In this document: positions 54,225-63,886 of the stretch, one piece after another | Layout: each line of letters opens with the position of its first letter | How positions within the stretch are numbered: position 1 is the first letter of the stretch | From: Virgibacillus halodenitrificans JCM 12304 | GTDB lineage: Bacteria; Bacillota; Bacilli; Bacillales; Amphibacillaceae | Direction of reading: 5' to 3' | NCBI RefSeq assembly: GCF_001310895.1 | Contig: NZ_BAZS01000003.1 | Location: 62,001-126,000 of the forward strand | DNA length: 64,000 bases | The notes under the pieces: generated by a model | Told to the model about the DNA's origin: nothing | Databases searched by the model: none | What the model saw: only the letters and a program-made list of their open reading frames with translations | Position numbers and translations under genes: made by a program

Positions 54225-54283
54225 TGTTATAATGAATAAGAAATCTTTTGATTGCTTCCAAAAAGTGGAGCAATTTTTTTCAG
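54225..54283 (+). promoter_or_regulatory. ftsE leader: extended -10 promoter and terminator-like hairpin
   Basis: TGTTATAAT (54225-54233) fits TGnTATAAT. About 20 bases later ATTGCTTC pairs with GGAGCAAT and is followed by T7 at about 54276-54282, before ftsE at 54325. A promoter followed by an intrinsic terminator would form a short leader transcript or an attenuator for ftsEX. Confidence 0.5.
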
Positions 54284-54324
54284 TGAATAGAATGGAATGA
54301 CAATAAACATAAAGGTGATTTTAT

Positions 54325-55011
54325 ATGATATTAATGAAAGATGTTCATAAAACATACCCAAATGGGGTTACAGCATTAAATGGTATTAATGTTGAAATAG
54401 AGCAAGGTGAATTTGTTTACATAGTCGGCCCGAGTGGTGCGGGTAAATCAACATTTATTAGATTAATGTATCGTGAAGCTAAAGCAACAAATGGAACAAT
54501 TATGATTAACGATTTAGATATGAGTAGCTTAAAGGAAAAGAAAGTGCCTTTTCTTAGAAGAGATATTGGTGTTGTCTTTCAAGATTTTAAGCTTTTACCT
54601 AAACTATCAGTATATGAAAATATTGCTTTTGCATTGGAAGTAATTGAAGAATCTCCGCGAAATATCCGCAAACTAGTAATGGATGTACTAGAGCTCGTCG
54701 GTTTGAAAAACAAGGCACGGTTTATCCCAGATGAACTGTCCGGAGGTGAGCAACAGCGCGTGTCCATTGCCCGTGCCATCGTCAACAAACCTAAAATTGT
54801 TATTGCAGATGAACCGACTGGAAACCTTGATCCTGAAACTTCATGGGAAATCATGAAAATACTGGAAGAGATTAACTCCAGTGGAACAACCATAATAATG
54901 GCAACACATAGTAAAGAAATTGTTAATACGATTAAAAAACGAGTCATTGCAATAGAGGATGGACTTATTGTGAGAGATGAGCACCGAGGTGAATACGGCT
55001 ATGAAATTTAG
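54325..55011 (+). CDS. ftsE: Cell division ATP-binding protein FtsE
   Basis: A 228-residue ABC ATPase. Walker A is GPSGAGKST (about 36-44), signature LSGGEQQRV (near 139), Walker [13 protein letters not shown], and the switch His is in ATHSK. With FtsX it controls peptidoglycan hydrolases; in Bacillus it activates the elongation hydrolase CwlO. It overlaps ftsX by 11 bases. Confidence 0.96.
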   Translation: MILMKDVHKTYPNGVTALNGINVEIEQGEFVYIVGPSGAGKSTFIRLMYREAKATNGTIMINDLDMSSLKEKKVPFLRRDIGVVFQDFKLLPKLSVYENIAFALEVIEESPRNIRKLVMDVLELVGLKNKARFIPDELSGGEQQRVSIARAIVNKPKIVIADEPTGNLDPETSWEIMKILEEINSSGTTIIMATHSKEIVNTIKKRVIAIEDGLIVRDEHRGEYGYEI

Positions 55012-55894
55012 AACAGTGAGACGACATCTTCGGGAAGGGTTTAAAAATATAGCAAGAAATGGATGGATGACGGTAGCTTCCGTAGGTGCAGTAACCACCA
55101 CACTTATTTTGGTCGGTGCCTTTCTAGCTCTTATGCTTAACTTAAACCAGATGGCAGATAACATAGAAGAAGATGTGGAAATAAATGCTTTATTAGAGCT
55201 GACTCTTGAAGAGGATCAAATAACAACTATCGGGGATGAAATAAAACAGATAAATGGTGTGGATTCAGTTGTTTTTTCTTCTAAAGATGAGCAGTTGTCA
55301 GAATTAGTTGACAGCATGGGGGAAGAAGGAAAGTCATGGCAGTTATTTGAACAGGACAATCCTTTAAATCATGTTTACATTATCAAAACAAAAGATCCAC
55401 AAGACACAATAAAAGTAGCTGATAAAATTTCTGATTTGCAAGGGGTTCAGGAAGTGAATTATGGACAAGGGGTAGTTGAACGACTCTTTGAATTCAATAA
55501 ATACGCAAGAACGATAGGTGTTGTTCTTATTGTTGGATTAGTTTTTACAGCAATATTCCTGATATCCAATACAATTAAAATTACTATTATGGCACGAAGC
55601 AGAGAAATTGGCATTATGAAATTGGTAGGAGCAACAAACGGCTTTATCAGATGGCCATTTTTTATTGAAGGTCTCTTACTTGGAATTCTAGGATCTGTAG
55701 TTCCGATTGCTGCTATTTTAGGTGGCTATTATTATTTAGAAAATAATATTAGTGAACGAATTAATTATAGTTTTGTTGAATTATTGCCATTTAACCCATT
55801 TGCATGGCAGTTATCCCTTATCATATTAGGTATTGGTGCATTGATCGGTGTATGGGGGAGCGTAATGAGTGTCCGCAAGTTTTTAAAAGTTTAA
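55001..55894 (+). CDS. ftsX: Cell division permease FtsX
   Basis: About 297 residues. A cytoplasmic amphipathic start (RHLREGFKNIARNGWMT) is followed by TM1 (about 23-45), an extracellular loop of about 120 residues and three more TM segments, the FtsX topology. ATG 55001 is chosen because GAGGTGA lies about 8 bases upstream within ftsE; ATG 54977 in the same frame has none. The extracellular loop is expected to bind the M23 hydrolase encoded next. Confidence 0.95.
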   Translation: MKFRTVRRHLREGFKNIARNGWMTVASVGAVTTTLILVGAFLALMLNLNQMADNIEEDVEINALLELTLEEDQITTIGDEIKQINGVDSVVFSSKDEQLSELVDSMGEEGKSWQLFEQDNPLNHVYIIKTKDPQDTIKVADKISDLQGVQEVNYGQGVVERLFEFNKYARTIGVVLIVGLVFTAIFLISNTIKITIMARSREIGIMKLVGATNGFIRWPFFIEGLLLGILGSVVPIAAILGGYYYLENNISERINYSFVELLPFNPFAWQLSLIILGIGALIGVWGSVMSVRKFLKV

Positions 55895-55960
55895 TAACAA
55901 CAGTTGTTGCTAGCATCAAAGATAAAATATTTTTAAACATAGGGAAGGGGAACACGGGTA

Positions 55961-57382
55961 ATGAAGAAGATCTTTTCGTTCGGAATGACCACGGTTTTAG
56001 TATTATCTCTAAGTATTGGAACGGTAACTTCAGTATCGGCTGAGTCCATAAATGGATTAAATGATAAGATTAATGACTTGGAAAAAGAAAAACAGGAGCT
56101 GAATGATAAACAAGGTAGCCTTTCCAGTGATAAAGAAAATACGCAATCTAAAATAAATGAAAATTTGAATGAACAGAGTTCTGTTGAGAAAGAAATACAA
56201 AACATTGACGAGAAATTAAATAACACAAAGAATAAAATTTCTACAAAGGAAAACGAAATAACTGAAACCAATAATAGAATTGATGAATTAAAAAATAGAA
56301 TAGTAGAATTAAAAGAAGAAATAAAAGTATTAAAAGAGCGAATTAAAAAGCGTAATGAACTACTTAAGGATCGCCTGCGTGCCATCCAACAAAATGGTGG
56401 GAACATGAAATACATAGAAGTTATTTTAGGTTCACAAAGTTTTGGCGATTTCATTAGCAGATCTTCTGCGGTTAATGCCATAATGGATCAGGATAAATCT
56501 ATTATGGAAGAACAAGAAGCAGATAAGCTTTCCTTAGAAAAGAATAAAGCTGAGGTAGAAAACAGCAAAAAAGAAGTAGAAGCTAAAAAAGCATCTCTTG
56601 TTGATCAAAAGAAAGAGCTTGTAGCTTTAAAAGGTGACTTAAATAGCCAAATGAAAGAAAGAGAATCATTGATGGCTAAGTTGGAAGAAGAACATTCTGA
56701 TTTGGAAGAGTATAAAGTAAGTATTGAAGATGAGCAGGAAATCCTTGCTGCTCAAGCATCTGCTGTTGAAAAGGCGAAACGTCTGGCAGAATCAGAAAAA
56801 GGAAAATTGGAACAGCTTGCTAAAGAAGAAGCAGCTAGAAAAGAGAGAGAAAGAAAGGCTGCTGCTGAAGCTAAAAGTAAATCAAACAGCTCACAATCCA
56901 GTTCGAGCTCAAGCTCTAATTCCAATTCAGGAAGCAGTGCAAGTGCTAGTTCAAGCTCTAACAGTGGCGGAGGTATTTTCATCTGGCCGGCTGCTGGTCC
57001 CAAAACTTCTGATTATGGATATCGTATTCACCCAATTTACGGAACGAAAAAGCTCCACGCTGGTATGGATATAGGTGCTGGTACTGGAACTACCTTAAAA
57101 GCAGCTGCTTCAGGTGTAGTTATCCGCGCAGGATGGATGAATGGATATGGAAATACAATTATGATTTCACATAGTATTAATGGAACGAACTACACTACGT
57201 TATATGCACACCTTAGCAGAATCTCAACTTCTGCAGGTGCTGTAGTAAGCCAAGGACAAACTATTGGCGCTACTGGTAATACAGGTGGTTCTACAGGTCC
57301 ACACCTTCATTTTGAAGTTCATAAAGGTGGTTGGAATGCTTCTAAGAGCAATTCTGTCAATCCATTAAACTACTTAAATTAA
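55961..57382 (+). CDS. M23 family peptidoglycan endopeptidase with coiled coil (EnvC/PcsB/CwlO-like architecture)
   Basis: 473 residues. Signal peptide about 1-26, coiled-coil regions about 28-130 and 180-300, Ser-rich linker about 305-330, then an M23 (LytM) domain with zinc ligands in HAGMDIG (about 366-372) and HLHFEVH (about 446-452). The coiled coil plus position directly after ftsX points to a hydrolase activated by FtsEX. In Bacillus subtilis that role is filled by CwlO (NlpC/P60), so here the catalytic domain differs. AGGGAAGGGG precedes the start. Confidence 0.9.
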   Translation: MKKIFSFGMTTVLVLSLSIGTVTSVSAESINGLNDKINDLEKEKQELNDKQGSLSSDKENTQSKINENLNEQSSVEKEIQNIDEKLNNTKNKISTKENEITETNNRIDELKNRIVELKEEIKVLKERIKKRNELLKDRLRAIQQNGGNMKYIEVILGSQSFGDFISRSSAVNAIMDQDKSIMEEQEADKLSLEKNKAEVENSKKEVEAKKASLVDQKKELVALKGDLNSQMKERESLMAKLEEEHSDLEEYKVSIEDEQEILAAQASAVEKAKRLAESEKGKLEQLAKEEAARKERERKAAAEAKSKSNSSQSSSSSSSNSNSGSSASASSSSNSGGGIFIWPAAGPKTSDYGYRIHPIYGTKKLHAGMDIGAGTGTTLKAAASGVVIRAGWMNGYGNTIMISHSINGTNYTTLYAHLSRISTSAGAVVSQGQTIGATGNTGGSTGPHLHFEVHKGGWNASKSNSVNPLNYLN

Positions 57383-57396
57383 GTTGCTTATTAAAA

Positions 57397-57430
57397 AGGA
57401 CATCACAATATTGTGGTGTCTCTTTTTCTT
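57397..57430 (+). terminator. Rho-independent terminator
   Basis: GACATCACAA pairs with TTGTGGTGTC, followed by TCTTTTTCTT. Confidence 0.85.
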
Positions 57431-57441
57431 AGGAAAGATTA

Positions 57442-57450
57442 TGATATAAT
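57442..57450 (+). promoter_or_regulatory. Extended -10 promoter element of ctpB
   Basis: TGATATAAT fits TGnTATAAT, 96 bases before the ctpB start, directly after the preceding terminator. Confidence 0.5.
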
Positions 57451-57545
57451 TACATAAACTTAGTAATAAACATAGTCATAGGTAAGGGAAAGTGATATGC
57501 TTTTTATTGTGCATGTGCATTCAACATAATGATTGAGGTGGAAAT

Positions 57546-59006
57546 ATGAAATATGGAAAAATGAAAATAGTTCTCTTGCTGCTTGCAGCATTGTTTCTAG
57601 GGTTCGCCGGAGCCTATACTGGCGTTAAGCTTGCAAATCAAGGTGAGTCAACCATTGAGCAAAGTGCGAATAAAGGAGCCACAGAAAAAGCAGATGAACA
57701 AGCAGCAACAACTCCGAAAGATATGCAGAAAGTTGTACAAGCATATACCTTAATCAAACAGAATTATTTGAAGGATGTTGATGATAAACAGTTGATTGAA
57801 GGTGCTATTCAAGGAATGTTAACAACCCTTGAGGATCCTTTTAGTTCTTACATGGATGCAGAGTCCATGAAGGATTTCAATGAACAAATCGAAGCAGAGT
57901 TTGAAGGAATTGGAGCAGAAGTAAGCATGGTTGAAGGTAAAGTGACCATCGTTGCCCCGATTAAGGATTCTCCTGCTGAAAAGGCGGGGCTCCGGCCAAA
58001 TGACCAAGTACTATCTGTAGATGGGAAAAGCTTGGAAGGTTTGGATTTAAATGAGGCTGTCGCAAAAATAAGAGGAGAAAAAGGTTCAGAGGTTGTCTTA
58101 GAAGTTAAACGCGCTGCAGCTTCAGAACCGTTTGACGTTACTATTGTACGTGATACCATTCCAGTTGAAACAGTCTATAATGACTTAAAAACAATTAATG
58201 GCAAAAAAACTGGAATTCTGGAAGTTACTAACTTCTCTGAACACACTGCTGAGGAGTTTACAAAACAACTGGATAGCCTTGAAAAAAAGGGAATTGAAGG
58301 CTTGGTTATCGATGTAAGAGGAAATCCAGGAGGCTTACTTAATGTTGTCGAAGATATGCTAAAACTATTTATACCTGAAGATATGCCATACTTGCAGATT
58401 GAAGATCAAAATGGTGATAAAACACCTTATTATTCCCAGCTAAAAGAAAAGAAAGAGTATCCAATAACTGTACTTGTAGATGAAGGAAGTGCATCTGCTT
58501 CAGAAATATTGGCTGTTGCAATGAAGGAAGCAGGTTATGACGTAGTAGGGCAAACAAGTTTTGGTAAAGGGACAGTACAACAAGCAGTTCCATTAGGAGA
58601 TGGAAGTACGATTAAGCTTACTTTCTACAAATGGCTTTCTCCAAAAGGTAATTGGATTAATGAAAAGGGAGTAGAACCAACGATTGAGAAGAAACAACCT
58701 GATTATTATTATTCTAATCCTATTCAAATTGATGACCCATTTGGATTTGATCAATCTGATGAGAAAATCGGGAATATCCAAAAAATGCTTTCTGGTTTAG
58801 ATTACGAGCCGGGGAGAGAAGATGGCTATTTCAGTAAAGAGACAGTTAAAGCTGTGAAGGAATTCCAACAGAAGAACGATATAAAAGTGACTGGGGAAGT
58901 TGATAAAAAAACAGCTGGATTACTGGAGACAAAGATTGTAGAGAAAATACGTAATGGAGAAGACGACGTTCAGTTAGATACTGCACTGAAAGCTTTATAT
59001 AAATAA
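57546..59006 (+). CDS. ctpB: Carboxy-terminal processing protease (S41 family)
   Basis: 486 residues. N-terminal TM (about 7-28), PDZ domain (about 100-185; EFEGIGAEV, GLRPNDQVLSVDGKSLEG), S41 protease core with Ser near 314 (DEGSASASEI) and Lys near 340 (SFGKGTVQ), and a C-terminal peptidoglycan-binding domain (about 405-465). In Bacillus subtilis CtpB triggers SpoIVFA cleavage for sigma-K activation; the ftsEX-ctpB-minJ neighbourhood is conserved. CtpB could also have a housekeeping role. Confidence 0.94.
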   Translation: MKYGKMKIVLLLLAALFLGFAGAYTGVKLANQGESTIEQSANKGATEKADEQAATTPKDMQKVVQAYTLIKQNYLKDVDDKQLIEGAIQGMLTTLEDPFSSYMDAESMKDFNEQIEAEFEGIGAEVSMVEGKVTIVAPIKDSPAEKAGLRPNDQVLSVDGKSLEGLDLNEAVAKIRGEKGSEVVLEVKRAAASEPFDVTIVRDTIPVETVYNDLKTINGKKTGILEVTNFSEHTAEEFTKQLDSLEKKGIEGLVIDVRGNPGGLLNVVEDMLKLFIPEDMPYLQIEDQNGDKTPYYSQLKEKKEYPITVLVDEGSASASEILAVAMKEAGYDVVGQTSFGKGTVQQAVPLGDGSTIKLTFYKWLSPKGNWINEKGVEPTIEKKQPDYYYSNPIQIDDPFGFDQSDEKIGNIQKMLSGLDYEPGREDGYFSKETVKAVKEFQQKNDIKVTGEVDKKTAGLLETKIVEKIRNGEDDVQLDTALKALYK

Positions 59007-59011
59007 GCATA

Positions 59012-59040
59012 AAGCCGCGGCTGAAACCGCGGCTTTTTAA
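59012..59040 (+). terminator. Rho-independent terminator of ctpB
   Basis: AAGCCGCGG pairs with CCGCGGCTT, followed by T tract. GC-rich strong stem. Confidence 0.95.
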
Positions 59041-59117
59041 CTCAAAAATTGCAGGAAAAAAGTCGATAACTATCGAATAATACTAGTAGATAGTTTAACA
59101 GAGAAGGTGATGAAGCA

Positions 59118-60288
59118 ATGAACTTGTGGGCAATTGAACTAGGGAAAGGTTTAGCTAAACTGTTTCTCCAACCATTACTGTATTGGAGTCTGTTCCTAGT
59201 GGTACTGGCAGGTTACAGGCGAATTAAACAAGAAAGAAAAAATTTTGGTATTAAAATCTTTGATGTTTTTTCTGAATGGAAGAATACATTGTTTTTCTCT
59301 TTATTACTTGGTGTAATTTTTTCTGTGATCTTTTTAGGAACAGGAATGGTATTGTCTTACGAAGTAATGTTTATCATTAGTATTGTAATTATACTTTTAA
59401 GTATCACTGGCAAATTTACGTTACTTTCACCTAGTTACACCATTGGGTTAACCTATGTGATTTTATTGTTTCTCCCATTTCTAGGAAGGGAACTCAACCA
59501 TTTTCAGATATAAGTTTTAGTGTTATCGTTATTTTGTTGGGAATAGGATTAATTGCAGAAGGGGCTTTGATATGGAAAACGAGGAAGCAGGAATCCTATC
59601 CTGAGCTAATAAAAGGTTCCAGAGGTGGTTGGATTGGTCTCCACCGTTTAAAAAAGTTAAGCATAATTCCTTTTTTTACATTAGTTCCTCGGGATTAATT
59701 ACACCTTTTGCACCGTATTGGCCATATTTTTCTATTGGTGAAACCACTTATAGCCTAGTGCTTTTTCCTTTACTAATCGGATTTGAACAAGCTGTTTTAG
59801 GTAATGCTCCTGCAAATGCAGCACGCCGTCTGGCTAAACAAGTTATCCTATTGGGAGTTTTTATCCTTGTCTTGGCTGTTGGAAGTGTATTTCAATCTTG
59901 GTTCACTCTGGCAGCAGTAGTTTTATCAATCCTTGGAAGAGAGTTAATCAACTATAGATTCAGAACTGCTGATCGGTTATCTCCATCTTTCTTCCAACGC
60001 AGTAAGGCAGGGCTAAAAGTATTAGCAATTATACCTGAAACTCCAGCGGAACGTCTTGAAATTTTACCTGGTGAAGTTATAACCAAAGTGAATGGATTCA
60101 GAGTCAGTGGCATTGAAGAGTTTTATTATTCACTCCAAAAGAGTGGTGCCTTTTTTAAATTGGAAATCATAGATTTTAATGGAGAAAATCGTTTTGTACA
60201 AGGCGCGTTATACGAAGGGGACCACCATGAATTAGGTGTGGTATTTGCCGCAGACCCTTACAGAAAGAAGAGGCTACTAAGTAATTAA
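59118..60288 (+). pseudogene. minJ: MinJ-like topological determinant with two frameshifts
   Basis: Three frames together form one PDZ membrane protein. The first (59118 to about 59488) has four TM segments from MNLWAIELGKGLAKLFLQPL. The second (about 59489-59690) reads GTQPFSDISFSVIVILLGIG and then YPELIKGSRGGWIGLHRLKK. The third (to 60288) has GLITPFAPYWPYFSIG, TM segments and a C-terminal PDZ domain (LKVLAIIPETPAERLEILPG, VITKVNGFRV). MinJ links DivIVA to MinD. Single missing bases near AGGAAGGGA (about 59486) and in the T7 or GGG runs at 59671-59693 would restore it. Sequence error must be excluded. Confidence 0.75.
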
Positions 60289-60304
60289 CTTATTACTTAC
60301 TAAA

Positions 60305-60340
60305 GGTAATTCCATGATTGATCATGGAATTACCTTTTTA
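60305..60340 (+). terminator. Rho-independent terminator
   Basis: GGTAATTCCATGA pairs with TCATGGAATTACC around a 4-base loop, followed by T5. Confidence 0.95.
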
Positions 60341-60479
60341 ATTTTCAACTTAGCCTGTTTACTCTCTTCTTTTGTGAAATATTCACAATGATTCCGCGTA
60401 CTTATAGTATTTTTCCTATTTATACAGTATTTACTGTCTTTATGTCAGACATATATTGTTCATATACACACAAATGAAA

Positions 60480-60495
60480 AGTGATGCAAATCACA
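60480..60495. promoter_or_regulatory. FNR-type operator upstream of nirK
   Basis: AGTGATGCAAATCACA matches TGTGA-N6-TCACA at 9 of 10 arm positions. A -10-like CATAAA at 60515-60520 would place the site near -40 of the start, the class-II activator position. Fits anaerobic activation by FNR of a denitrification gene. Confidence 0.6.
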
Positions 60496-60619
60496 GGTGG
60501 GCAGGTATATAAATCATAAACTAAGAGTGAAGATAGGGTTATTCACGCAGAGCAGATAACTAACACATATATGTTGGATGGCCTAAGGTTATCTTCAATC
60601 TTAACTAGAGGTGATTAAT

Positions 60620-61669
60620 ATGTTGAAAAAAGCTAAGTATACGTTAACTGCTGTATTAATGGTGAGTGCTTTAATGTTATCTGCTTGTGGTAATGGAACA
60701 AACGAAGTTCAACATGAAGTGTCTAAGGAGCTTAAGAGCTCTGTGAAACAAACGAGTGCTACGGAAAATCTACAGGACATCATAGCTCCACACAAAGAAT
60801 TAAATCAAGAACCTGTACCTGTGGAATTTGAACGAGATGGAAAAGATGTATTTGTTACGATGACAGCGCAAATTACTGATATTGAAATTGATAAAAATTA
60901 TAATTACAAGGCCTGGACGTTTAACGGAGAGGCACCTGGACCGCTAGTTGTAGTAAATGAAGGGGATACCATTCACTTTACATTAGAAAATAAGGATCCA
61001 GCAATTCCTCATAGTATGGATTTTCACGCTGTTCATACTGCTCCGGATAAAAACTTTGCTGATGTAGCTCCAAATGAAGATGGTACGTTTTCTTACAAAG
61101 CATCTAATCCAGGTGTGTTTATGTATCATTGTGGTACTGCACCTGTTCTCCAACATATTGCAAATGGAATGCATGGTGTGATTATTGTAAAACCAAATGA
61201 CGGTTATCCAACTGACAACGAAGTGGATAAAGAGTATGTTGTTATTCAGAACGAATGGTATAAATACAACGACCTTGAGGATATGACAAACGATGTCCCT
61301 TCCCAAGTTGTATTTTCCACAAAAGCATTACATGAAGGGCAACCAAATACGAATGGAACCGTTAGTGCGGTGAAGGATGAACCATTATTAGCAAATGCTG
61401 GAGATAAAGTACGTATCTATATAAATAACGTTGGACCAAACGAAGTTAGTAGCTTTCACGTAGTTGGGACGATGTTTGATGATGTTTATATTGATGGTAA
61501 CCCGGCCAACCATTATAAGGGGATGCAGACAGTTATGCTACCTGCAAGCGGAGGCGCAGTTGTAGAATTTACTGTAAAAGAAGAAGGAGAATATCCATTT
61601 GTAACACATCAATTTAATCATGCTACTAAGGGGGCAGTTGGGTTAATAAAAGTAACTAAAGGTGAATAA
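60620..61669 (+). CDS. nirK: Copper-containing nitrite reductase, lipoprotein
   Basis: 349 residues. Lipobox LSAC (about 22-25), then two cupredoxin domains. All copper ligands of the NirK family can be found: HSMDFH (type-1 His, catalytic Asp, type-2 His), YHCGTAP (type-2 His plus type-1 Cys), LQHIANGM (type-1 His and Met), SSFHVVG (type-2/catalytic His) and THQFNH (type-2 His). It reduces nitrite to nitric oxide outside the membrane, probably fed by a c-type cytochrome. ATG 60620 follows AGAGGTGAT. An FNR-type box lies upstream. It appears monocistronic. Confidence 0.94.
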   Translation: MLKKAKYTLTAVLMVSALMLSACGNGTNEVQHEVSKELKSSVKQTSATENLQDIIAPHKELNQEPVPVEFERDGKDVFVTMTAQITDIEIDKNYNYKAWTFNGEAPGPLVVVNEGDTIHFTLENKDPAIPHSMDFHAVHTAPDKNFADVAPNEDGTFSYKASNPGVFMYHCGTAPVLQHIANGMHGVIIVKPNDGYPTDNEVDKEYVVIQNEWYKYNDLEDMTNDVPSQVVFSTKALHEGQPNTNGTVSAVKDEPLLANAGDKVRIYINNVGPNEVSSFHVVGTMFDDVYIDGNPANHYKGMQTVMLPASGGAVVEFTVKEEGEYPFVTHQFNHATKGAVGLIKVTKGE

Positions 61670-61696
61670 TAGGCTCTAGTTTATTTAATATTATCA

Positions 61697-61731
61697 AGGA
61701 AAACATCGGCGAAAAGGCTGGTGTTTTTTTA
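61697..61731 (+). terminator. Rho-independent terminator of nirK
   Basis: AAACATCGGC pairs with GCTGGTGTTT (one G-U), followed by T7. Confidence 0.75.
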
Positions 61732-61814
61732 TGGTGAAATATTACTGGTATGATTTTAAGTAGGCTTATAAGGGTATAATGTCTTTAGAAGAGAAGGGTT
61801 AAAGCATTTTTTAT

Positions 61815-61828
61815 CGAATATTTGTTCG
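61815..61828. promoter_or_regulatory. LexA (SOS) box upstream of uvrB
   Basis: CGAATATTTGTTCG matches the Gram-positive LexA site CGAAC-N4-GTTCG with a single deviation, 70 bases before the uvrB start. uvrB-uvrA is an SOS operon in Bacillus. Confidence 0.8.
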
Positions 61829-61897
61829 TTAATATGTTAAAATTATTTGTACGTATGATAAACTATTTATAGATGATTCAGATCGGGGGCAAGACTA

Positions 61898-63879
61898 GTG
61901 AATAATACGTTTGAATTAATAGCGAACTACGAACCGCGTGGCGACCAGCCTAAAGCAATTCAGGAAATCGTTGATAAAATTCTGGCTGGTCAGCGTCATC
62001 AGACGTTACTTGGAGCAACTGGAACAGGGAAGACGTTCACGATGTCTAACGTGGTAAAAGAAATAAATCGGCCAACATTGGTCATTGCGCATAATAAAAC
62101 TTTAGCTGGACAGTTATATAGTGAATTTAAAGAGTTTTTTCCAAATAACGCGGTTGAATATTTTGTCAGCTATTATGACTATTATCAACCGGAAGCTTAC
62201 GTACCATCTACTGATACTTTTATAGAAAAAGACGCGAGTATAAACGACGAGATTGATAAACTCCGACATTCTGCTACATCTTCATTATTTGAAAGAAATG
62301 ATGTTTTAATTGTAGCAAGTGTTTCTTGCATATACGGTTTGGGTTCCCCTGAAGAATATAAAAGCCAGGTGCTTTCACTCCGGATGGGGATGGAAAAGGA
62401 TCGAGATGCACTCTTACGTGATCTTGTAGATATACAATATGCAAGGAATGATATTAACTTTCAACGTGGTACTTTTCGTGTGCGTGGAGATTCAGTAGAA
62501 GTCATCCCAGCCTCACGGGAAGAACATTGTATTCGAATTGAATTTTTCGGCGACGAGATCGACCGTATTCGTGAAGTAGATGCATTGACAGGCGAAATTA
62601 TTGGTGACAGGGAGCATATTGCAATTTTTCCTGCTTCCCACTTTGTTACACGTGAAGAAAAGCTTAAGAAAGCTATTATAAATATCGAAAAAGAGTTGGA
62701 AGAACGACTGAAAGAACTCCGTTCGGAAAATAAATTACTTGAAGCACAGCGTCTGGAACAACGTACAAATTATGATATTGAAATGATGAATGAAATGGGT
62801 TTTTGTTCAGGTATTGAAAACTATTCCCGTCATTTAACATTCCGTAATGAAGGGGATACACCATATACCCTTTTAGACTTCTTCCCGGATGATTTTCTTG
62901 TAGTGGTGGATGAATCTCATGTTACTCTTCCCCAAATCCGTGGAATGTATAATGGGGACAGGGCTAGAAAACAAGTTCTTGTAGACCATGGATTTCGTTT
63001 GCCCTCAGCATTAGATAATCGACCGTTAAAATTCGAGGAGTTTGAGAAAGCAACGAATCAGCTCGTTTACGTCTCAGCAACTCCCGGGCCCTATGAAATG
63101 GAACATTCACCTGAAATGACAGAACAAATTATAAGACCTACAGGATTACTTGATCCTAAAATCGAAGTGCGTCCGATTAATGGGCAAATCGACGACCTCA
63201 TTGGTGAAATAAATAAACGCGTGGAACGGAAAGAAAGAGTACTTGTTACTACACTGACTAAAAAGATGTCAGAGGATTTAACTGATTACTTAAAAGAAAT
63301 AGGAATGAAGGTTGCATATCTGCATTCGGAAATAAAAACGCTTGAGCGGATTGAGATAATTAGAGATTTGCGAGTTGGAAAATATGACGTATTAATTGGT
63401 ATTAACCTTCTAAGGGAAGGGTTGGATATACCGGAGGTTTCGCTAGTGGCAATTCTAGATGCAGATAAAGAGGGCTTTCTTCGTTCAGAAAGATCCCTTA
63501 TCCAAACAATGGGACGCGCTGCACGTAATGAAAATGGGGAAGTAATTATGTATGCAGACCGCATTACAAATTCCATGCAAGTGGCGATGGATGAAACCAA
63601 CCGACGCGTGAAAAGCAAATGGCTTATAATGAACAACACGGAATAACCCCAACGACAATTAAAAAAGATGTGCGTGATGTCATACGTGCAACTGTAGCTG
63701 CAGAAGAGCAGGAAGAATACGGAGATAATAAGAAGAGTCTTGCTAACCTCTCCGGAAAAGAAAAAACAAAAGCAATTGAACAAATGGAAAAAGAAATGAA
63801 GGAGGCTGCCAAAGGTCTTGACTTCGAAAAAGCAGCTGAACTTCGTGATATTATTCTAGAGCTTAAAGTGGGAGGTTGA
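61898..63879 (+). pseudogene. uvrB: Excinuclease ABC subunit B with a frameshift near the C terminus
   Basis: UvrB loads onto damaged DNA with UvrA and recruits UvrC. The main frame (61898-63646) has Walker [11 protein letters not shown] near 40-49, the beta-hairpin [14 protein letters not shown] (VVVDESHVT) and helicase motif [14 protein letters not shown]. Near 63608-63616 the frame breaks: expected [19 protein letters not shown] continues one frame over, with the UvrC-binding UVR motif ([14 protein letters not shown]) to 63879. A single missing base restores about 660 residues, the normal UvrB length. GTG start after GGGGGC. Loss of the C-terminal domain would impair incision, so sequence error is suspected. 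Confidence 0.9.
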
Positions 63880-63886
63880 TTTATAA

